From an uncultured Parabacteroides sp. (GTDB lineage Bacteria; Bacteroidota; Bacteroidia; Bacteroidales; Tannerellaceae), in assembly GCA_937890135.1 (NCBI GenBank), contig CALBYC010000097.1:1-14145 (forward strand): a DNA stretch of 14,145 bases, written 5' to 3'. Within the stretch, counting starts at the first letter, position 1. Every line of letters begins with the position of its first letter. Below the pieces are notes generated by a model. That model had not been told where the DNA came from. It searched no databases and saw nothing but the letters and a program-made list of their open reading frames with translations. Made by a program: the position numbers and the translations under genes. This document shows, piece after piece, positions 7,316 to 11,749 of this stretch.

Positions 7316-7323
7316 CTAAGGTA
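7316..7323 (-). promoter_or_regulatory. Possible -7 box (TACCTTAG) for the isomerase-GH127 pair
   Basis: TACCTTAG on the minus strand differs from TAnnTTTG at one position and lies 29 bp from the start codon at 7286, in the 48-nt gap after the radical SAM gene. No TTTG stands at the expected -33 position, so read-through from the upstream genes is an alternative. Confidence 0.25.
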
Positions 7324-7334
7324 GAACTATTTTT

Positions 7335-8297
7335 TCATATTTCATCCTTTTCTTCAAAGAACTTTCCTTGCCAACTATTTCTTTCCGCGAAACGCTTGTC
7401 CACCTTCGCCGTGAACTCAAAATTCTTAAGTCCCCAATCGGGTGCGATAAGCAATTCTTTCGGGGATTGGGAGACGAAACGTTCTACGGCAAACCGAGGG
7501 GTCAAACGCTCCACGAAATCTATTACCAAATCAATGTACTCGTCCACTTTGTACAAATGAAAATCCCCCGGGTTGCCTGTATATTCACGGGCCATACGGG
7601 TATTCCGTATCAGCTGCAACTGATGCAGCTTCAATGTCGTCAGCGGGAGTCTGGACATACGGGCGGCATGGCCTATTATCTCTTCTTTGCTTTCGCCCGG
7701 CAATCCCAAAATAAGGTGCGCCCCCACGCAGATTCCTCTCTCCGCAGTTCGCCTGATCGCCTCCACCGACTCCTCATACGAATGGCCTCGGTTTATTCTT
7801 TCCAGCGTCTTATTCAAAGTACTTTCCACCCCATATTCTATCAACACAAAAGTCCGGTGGGATAGTTGGTCAAAATAATTCAGCAATTCATCGGGCATGC
7901 AATCCGGACGCGTCCCCACAATCAGCCCGACGACACCTGGATAAGCCAAAGCCTCCTCATATTTGGCTATCAAGCTCTCCAGAGCGTCATAAGTATTCGT
8001 ATATGCCTGGAAATAGGCCAGAAACTTCATTTCTGGATATTTACGGGAAAAGAAACGCACTCCCTCGTCCAACTGTTCAGTCACACTCTTTTCCGTATGG
8101 CAATACTCCGGGCTGAAAGTCTGGTTGTTGCAATAGGTGCAACCACCCCACCCTTTCGTGCCGTCCCGGTTAGGGCAGGTAAAACCGGCATTAATGGAAA
8201 TCTTCTGCACTTTCATGGGGAATGCCCGCTTTAAGAAAGCACTGAACTCATTATATCTTTTTGGTTGAACCATACCATTTCTTGCCCGAATGGTCAT
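7335..8297 (-). CDS. Radical SAM protein of the YhcC/TIGR01212 type
   Basis: The 320-residue protein has an N-terminal radical SAM cluster motif, TC41PNRDGTKGWGGC53TYC56 (C-x11-C-x2-C), for a 4Fe-4S cluster and S-adenosylmethionine. GTRPDCMPDEL, IEYGVES and LGLPGES follow in the order usual for radical SAM barrels of the E. coli YhcC type. Their substrate is not established. The start at 8297 overlaps the HMA gene stop by 4 nt (ATGA), pointing to translational coupling. A second in-frame ATG (residue 9, MVQPKRYNEF) is the alternative start and would remove the overlap. The protein has no signal peptide, so it acts in the cytoplasm, unlike its two envelope neighbours. Confidence 0.88.
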   Translation of the reverse strand: MTIRARNGMVQPKRYNEFSAFLKRAFPMKVQKISINAGFTCPNRDGTKGWGGCTYCNNQTFSPEYCHTEKSVTEQLDEGVRFFSRKYPEMKFLAYFQAYTNTYDALESLIAKYEEALAYPGVVGLIVGTRPDCMPDELLNYFDQLSHRTFVLIEYGVESTLNKTLERINRGHSYEESVEAIRRTAERGICVGAHLILGLPGESKEEIIGHAARMSRLPLTTLKLHQLQLIRNTRMAREYTGNPGDFHLYKVDEYIDLVIDFVERLTPRFAVERFVSQSPKELLIAPDWGLKNFEFTAKVDKRFAERNSWQGKFFEEKDEI

Positions 8298-8641
8298 TCC
8301 ATTTTCTGAGTCGAGCCGGAAATGGAATCCACCGCATCAGCCTCGGCCTGATCCTTCTTCTCTACTACAGTAGCCCGGTACTTGATTTTCTCAAAGCCGG
8401 CAATCAGGTTTTCAACAGTTGTCTTGTCCGCATCGTATTTGACCGTCACTTCTTTCGTTTTCAAGTCCGTCTGTATGTCTTTCACCCCTTTCTCGAAACG
8501 CAAATTGTTCTTTATCCTGTTTTCACAATTGGCGCAATGCATCTCAGGGTTAGTCTTGAACACAACTTTCCTTATATCCTTCGCGTCAGCCAGGGATGAA
8601 AGGCACAAGGCCATCAACAGCATCATAAATTTCGTTTTCAT
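8294..8641 (-). CDS. Secreted heavy-metal-associated (HMA) domain protein
   Basis: The 115-residue protein has a signal peptide (MKTKFMMLLMALCLSSLADA, cleavage likely after A20) and one HMA domain with the metal motif M34-H-C36-A-N-C39. KNNLRFEKGVKDIQTDLKTKEVTVKYD is the usual remainder of the ferredoxin-like fold. HMA domains of this kind bind Cu(I), Hg(II) or similar soft metals, so a periplasmic metal carrier or scavenger is likely. The C-terminal 20 residues are polar and may be a flexible tail. It follows the receptor gene by 30 nt and overlaps the radical SAM gene by 4 nt, so the three are probably one operon. The metal cannot be told from the sequence; copper is the commonest for this motif. 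Confidence 0.85.
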   Translation of the reverse strand: MKTKFMMLLMALCLSSLADAKDIRKVVFKTNPEMHCANCENRIKNNLRFEKGVKDIQTDLKTKEVTVKYDADKTTVENLIAGFEKIKYRATVVEKKDQAEADAVDSISGSTQKME

Positions 8642-8671
8642 AAGGCACTATTCTGTTTTTATTGTCATTTT

Positions 8672-10903
8672 TCAAAGTTTCTCCCAATTGTAACGTACCC
8701 CCAAATAGAACATCGCACCATGGACAGGTCCCCAAACCAGCGTCGAGTCAAAGTTGCCGCTCCAAGGTTCGGAAGCACCCACAATCGGATTCTTCTGCCG
8801 GAAATTAGTAAGGTTCTCACCTCCTACATACACAGACCAATGCCTGAACCAACGCGTCACCTGCGCACTGAGTTGCTCATAAGCGCCATAGCGACTTTCC
8901 CAAGAAAGGGAACCGTCCGCTAAAGCATAAGGTTCGGGCAAACGTCCGCCTCCGTTCAACTGCAAAGTTACATCAAATTGCCAAATACCCAAAGGTGTCT
9001 GATAAGAAGCCGTCAACAATCCTTTATATTTGCTTGTCAGCGGACGTTCGCGCAGCACGCCTCCGTAAGTTGTCTTGGCTTCCGTACGGCGGCAAGCAGA
9101 AGTCATCGTGAATCCAGTGAAAAACGGATAGGATGCTTCTACTTGGAAAGCATGCGAATAAGATTTGCCGTGGAGGTTGGAGAAATGGGCGGCATGCGGG
9201 GATGAATCCATGTCCACTACCAGCTGGTTCCGGAAATGCGTATGATAATATTCGGCATTCAAGTTCAATGTCTTTGAAAACAGAGGGATATAAAAAGACG
9301 AACTTACGCCGTAATTCCAAGCCTCTTCTTGCTTCAAACCCGCATCGATACGTATTTCCCGACTGCTCGCCAGCAAATAGTTGTATTCAGCCAACACGTG
9401 GGGCGCACGGTAACCTTTCCCTGCCGAAGCACGGAGGCTGACCGCATCGGAAGGAGCGTAGTGAATGTGCGCGCGAGGGGTCACGAATGTCCCGTACACG
9501 GAACTATGGTCGGCACGCAGCCCGCCCATCAACACCAGTTTGTCGTTCCAATTATAAGTATATTGCGCATAAGCGCCGGGTACGGTTTCCTTCTCCATCT
9601 TTTCCCGCATCGTACCATCATTTATGTTTTCCAGCCGATAATCCTGGCCGTAATAATCATGGTTCAAGCTAACCCCTGCCGAAAGGCTGTGCCGGCGGTT
9701 GAATTCTGTCTCGAACATCAAAGAGGCATATCCGTTCTTCTGGTCGACGTTATATATTTTGTGCCCATACGAGGCATCCTGCTTATGCGACGAACCGGAC
9801 AGGATCAAGGCCAAGTTCATGTTCTTTTCCGGATTGAAAATATAAGCATTCTTCATGAACGCCTCGTACCGTTCCGTTTGGATGCCTATTTGATAGCGTT
9901 CCCCCGCATTTGGCTCTGTTTGCCGGGATGAACCATGCGAATGGGAGGTTTGCCCGCTGTTCCTGTCCTCTTTCATCGCTTTCACCGAAGCCTGGAAAAT
10001 ATATCGGTCGCCCATCCAAGCCCAGCGGTTCTGGAAGTTGTACTGCTTCACTTTCGGCAAATCCATAAAACCATCGCCATTGCTATCGTGGGATGCGGAG
10101 CTGTTCTCATAATGGGCCAGAAGGGCAGTGCTAAGCCGTTTGCCCAAGGCAACGTTCCCATCGAAATTGGCCTCCGCCTTGTAATTGGAATCCCCGTACA
10201 AGTTCGCGTGCAGCGACTGCGGGGCTTGCGGCTTTTTGAACTCGATGTTGATCTGGCCGGTTATCGCTTCATACCCGTTTTTCACCGAAGCCGTGCCTTT
10301 GGAAACTTGTATGCTTTGCATCCACGGCCCGGGCACATACCCGAGGGCAAAAGGGGCGGCCGCCCCTCTGTAATTAGGGATATTCTCCGTCAGCATCTGG
10401 ACATACGAGCCCGACAGACCCAGCAGCTTGATCTGCTTGGCTCCTGTCGCGGCATCTGCATAGTTCACGTCCACGGAAGGGTTCGTCGTGAAACTTTCCC
10501 CCAGATTGCAACAGGCGGCCCGCACCAATTCGGTGCTGGAAATCAAATCCCGGTTGATGACGCTGGAACGCATTTTCATTGTCCCCATCTTGCGTGCCAC
10601 CACTTCCACTTCCGCCATTTCCTGATTGTCAAGCACCACGTCAAGCCGAATGTTTTCCCCGCCGACTGCGATTGTATCGTTCCTGAAGCCGACATAGCTC
10701 ACGACAAGCAGGTTTTTGCCGGAAGGTTTTGCCAAAGAGAAAAAACCGTTCTCGTCCGTCGTCGTCCCTTGCATCGTGTTTTCCCAAAAGACGGAAGCAC
10801 CCACGACCTGCTCCCCTTCGCTTGTCTTTACCGTCCCTTGCACCTGGGCATTGGCCCAGCCTACCGTCATGGACAGGACGGACGTTGCAATTATTCTTTT
10901 CAT
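8672..10903 (-). CDS. TonB-dependent outer-membrane receptor, probably metal-related
   Basis: The chosen start at 10903 gives 743 residues beginning MKRIIATSVLSMTVGWANA, a good signal peptide cut before Q20. The frame is open to 11038, but the added 45 residues lie upstream of the proposed promoter and look non-coding. Order of parts: carboxypeptidase-regulatory-like domain (about 20-95, VQGTVKTSEGEQVVGASV), plug (about 115-225, with QIKLLGLSGSYVQMLTENIP and ITGQINIEFKKP), and a beta-barrel to the C-terminus. Odd features are a cysteine pair in the plug (C131-C132), a calcium-loop-like DSNGDGFMD (273-281) and histidine-rich stretches (SHSHG at 320-324; SSPHAAHF). Such receptors import ligands using TonB energy. 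The HMA gene next to it suggests a metal or metal complex; this is inference from context. Confidence 0.88.
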   Translation of the reverse strand: MKRIIATSVLSMTVGWANAQVQGTVKTSEGEQVVGASVFWENTMQGTTTDENGFFSLAKPSGKNLLVVSYVGFRNDTIAVGGENIRLDVVLDNQEMAEVEVVARKMGTMKMRSSVINRDLISSTELVRAACCNLGESFTTNPSVDVNYADAATGAKQIKLLGLSGSYVQMLTENIPNYRGAAAPFALGYVPGPWMQSIQVSKGTASVKNGYEAITGQINIEFKKPQAPQSLHANLYGDSNYKAEANFDGNVALGKRLSTALLAHYENSSASHDSNGDGFMDLPKVKQYNFQNRWAWMGDRYIFQASVKAMKEDRNSGQTSHSHGSSRQTEPNAGERYQIGIQTERYEAFMKNAYIFNPEKNMNLALILSGSSHKQDASYGHKIYNVDQKNGYASLMFETEFNRRHSLSAGVSLNHDYYGQDYRLENINDGTMREKMEKETVPGAYAQYTYNWNDKLVLMGGLRADHSSVYGTFVTPRAHIHYAPSDAVSLRASAGKGYRAPHVLAEYNYLLASSREIRIDAGLKQEEAWNYGVSSSFYIPLFSKTLNLNAEYYHTHFRNQLVVDMDSSPHAAHFSNLHGKSYSHAFQVEASYPFFTGFTMTSACRRTEAKTTYGGVLRERPLTSKYKGLLTASYQTPLGIWQFDVTLQLNGGGRLPEPYALADGSLSWESRYGAYEQLSAQVTRWFRHWSVYVGGENLTNFRQKNPIVGASEPWSGNFDSTLVWGPVHGAMFYLGVRYNWEKL

Positions 10904-10914
10904 TGATTCGTCAT

Positions 10915-10930
10915 CTCCGCATATTCGGAG
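10915..10930. promoter_or_regulatory. Short dyad at the proposed start of receptor transcription
   Basis: CTCCG (10915-10919) and CGGAG (10926-10930) are inverted around a 6-nt centre. The dyad adjoins the proposed -7 box and ends 12 nt from the receptor start codon. A repressor site or a short leader hairpin would both fit; a 5-bp arm can also be chance. Confidence 0.25.
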
Positions 10931-10938
10931 CAAAAGTA
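10931..10938 (-). promoter_or_regulatory. Probable -7 box (TACTTTTG) for the receptor operon
   Basis: TACTTTTG on the minus strand matches TAnnTTTG and lies 28 bp upstream of the start codon at 10903. The nearest TTTG (10957-10954) is only 15 bp away, shorter than the usual 19, so a regulated or weak promoter is possible. Confidence 0.45.
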
Positions 10939-11004
10939 AGAAAAGGACGGAATCAAAGCGTGGGTTCACAATCAAAAAAAGAATAAGAGATAACAATGTA
11001 TATG

Positions 11005-11041
11005 AAATTTCATTACCACCGATACAAAATTTCATCACTAC
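11005..11041. repeat. Pair of 15-bp imperfect direct repeats, 22-bp period
   Basis: On the minus strand GTAGTGATGAAATTT (11041-11027) and GTGGTAATGAAATTT (11019-11005) agree at 13 of 15 positions and start exactly 22 bp apart, about two helical turns. They lie about 67 bp upstream of the receptor -7 box. The second also forms a 12-bp palindrome, ATGAAATTTCAT (11002-11013). The spacing is the kind seen for tandem binding of a regulator on one face of the helix. Confidence 0.4.
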
Positions 11042-11232
11042 ATTTCGGAGAAACGGTAGTAACCATTCTTTTGCCGCACCGCATGGTTTTCGCCACTTCC
11101 CTGGCAGGATTCATTGACAGGAAGCAAAACACCAAAGTATCCCGCAAGGGAATGCCTTTGCCCGAGGCCACGGCCGCACGGGGGAAAATCCATGAAAGGG
11201 AGGAAGCGTGCAGGCATAAAAAAAGGAACTAT

Positions 11233-11281
11233 CCGGCCCTAAGCCAAATGTTCCGCCCCGCAATCCCCCACCGGCCCTAAG
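11233..11281. repeat. Direct repeat CCGGCCCTAAG, two copies
   Basis: The 11-mer CCGGCCCTAAG occurs at 11233-11243 and 11271-11281, 38 bp apart, within the GC-rich stretch. Nothing else in the interval repeats clearly. Its role is unknown. Confidence 0.35.
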
Positions 11282-11332
11282 GCGGCAAGAGGAATGACAT
11301 CTTCTCTAAAAACGTTTCTATTACAACTTCTA

Positions 11333-11482
11333 TTATTTTGCGCTCAATTTCAATGCATTTTCCAAACGGCGAATCTTCATGTTCAACATTTGGCACATCA
11401 AACCGTCCTTCATCGAGCGGTAACGCTCTACCTGATAACGCAATGCTGCTAAAGTTTCCATACTTGTTTTGTTATTCTCCAT
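11333..11482 (-). CDS. Small basic hypothetical protein (49 aa)
   Basis: The frame encodes MENNKTSMETLAALRYQVER and 29 further residues, ending in TAA. The composition is coding-like: mostly alpha-helical, charged, with MKIRRLENALKLSAK at the C-terminus and a likely amphipathic helix throughout; there is no signal or membrane segment. I do not recognise a family. A gene is supported by a full-consensus -7 box (TACCTTTG, 11577-11570) about 90 bp upstream, an operator-like dyad (11595-11610) and a leader motif shared with the helix-turn-helix gene. It is divergent from mfd with a 267-bp gap between them. The ATG lacks a clear Shine-Dalgarno, and a second in-frame ATG is at codon 8. Confidence 0.7.
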   Translation of the reverse strand: MENNKTSMETLAALRYQVERYRSMKDGLMCQMLNMKIRRLENALKLSAK

Positions 11483-11515
11483 ATTACATTGGTTTTTATG
11501 CCCCACTCCTGAGGC

Positions 11516-11526
11516 GGTTAATACTC
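11516..11526 (-). promoter_or_regulatory. Leader element GAGTATTAACC upstream of the 49-aa gene
   Basis: This is identical to the element at 855-865. It lies 43 nt downstream of the -7 box and 33 nt before the start codon. In the other copy the distance to the -7 box is nearly the same, while the distance to the start codon is shorter (16 nt), so it seems fixed relative to the promoter rather than the gene. Confidence 0.35.
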
Positions 11527-11569
11527 GAACTTTAATTGTATATATACTTTTTATTTCCTAACCACGCCG

Positions 11570-11577
11570 CAAAGGTA
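11570..11577 (-). promoter_or_regulatory. -7 box (TACCTTTG) of the 49-aa gene
   Basis: This is a full match to TAnnTTTG on the minus strand. The -33 position, 19 bp upstream, reads AACA instead of TTTG and is covered by the dyad at 11595-11610. That suggests a promoter dependent on, or controlled by, a factor bound at the dyad. Confidence 0.55.
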
Positions 11578-11594
11578 AGAATAATTCCATATTT

Positions 11595-11610
11595 TATGTT
11601 ATACAACATA
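11595..11610. promoter_or_regulatory. Dyad TATGTT-n4-AACATA at the -33 region of the 49-aa gene
   Basis: The 16-mer TATGTTATACAACATA is identical to 946-961, and the flanking bases extend the arms to 7 bp (11594-11611). Its centre is about 25.5 bp from the -7 box, against 35.5 bp in the other promoter, a difference of one helical turn. Confidence 0.5.
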
Positions 11611-11702
11611 AGAAAATATTTCGTTTTTATCATTTTTTAATTATATAACCGCATTATTGGGTCGAAACGGCCCTACCATCGGTTGTTTTTCTCAAAAATT
11701 GC

Positions 11703-11710
11703 TACCTTTG
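11703..11710 (+). promoter_or_regulatory. -7 box (TACCTTTG) of mfd
   Basis: This is a full match to TAnnTTTG, 39 bp before the proposed GTG start at 11750. GTTG at 11682-11685 lies 17 bp upstream and may serve as an imperfect -33 box. Confidence 0.55.
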
Positions 11711-11749
11711 TACTATACATATAATGATTCAACTAGAGCTATATTCATT

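Larger units (their letters stand above)
10904..11332. other. Gene-poor region between receptor operon and small gene, GC-rich in part
   Basis: I see no convincing gene here. The part next to the receptor holds its promoter and a pair of 15-bp direct repeats (11005-11041). The rest (about 11060-11290) is clearly richer in G and C than neighbouring intergenic DNA. It contains CCGGCCCTAAG twice (11233-11243, 11271-11281) and a 59-codon minus-strand frame (11038-11217) that I cannot assign. It could be a dispersed intergenic repeat, an unrecognised RNA gene or the remnant of a lost gene. Confidence 0.5.

Noticed and set aside
9935..10906. Long plus-strand frame (323 codons) antisense to the receptor gene
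   Set aside because: It is the mirror of a clear TonB-dependent receptor coding sequence and has no recognisable domain; its length comes from the GC-rich codon use of the true gene.
10904..11038. 45-residue N-terminal extension of the receptor starting at 11038
   Set aside because: It would precede the MKRIIATSVLSMTVGWANA signal peptide, cover the proposed promoter and include the direct repeats; the start at 10903 is much better.
10996..11280. 94-codon plus-strand frame in the GC-rich intergenic stretch
   Set aside because: It has no recognisable motif, no promoter of the local type and unlikely composition; it probably reflects base composition only.
11537..11547. GTATATATAC palindrome in the leader of the 49-aa gene
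   Set aside because: Alternating A/T sequence makes such palindromes common by chance, and it has no counterpart in the other dyad-bearing promoter.
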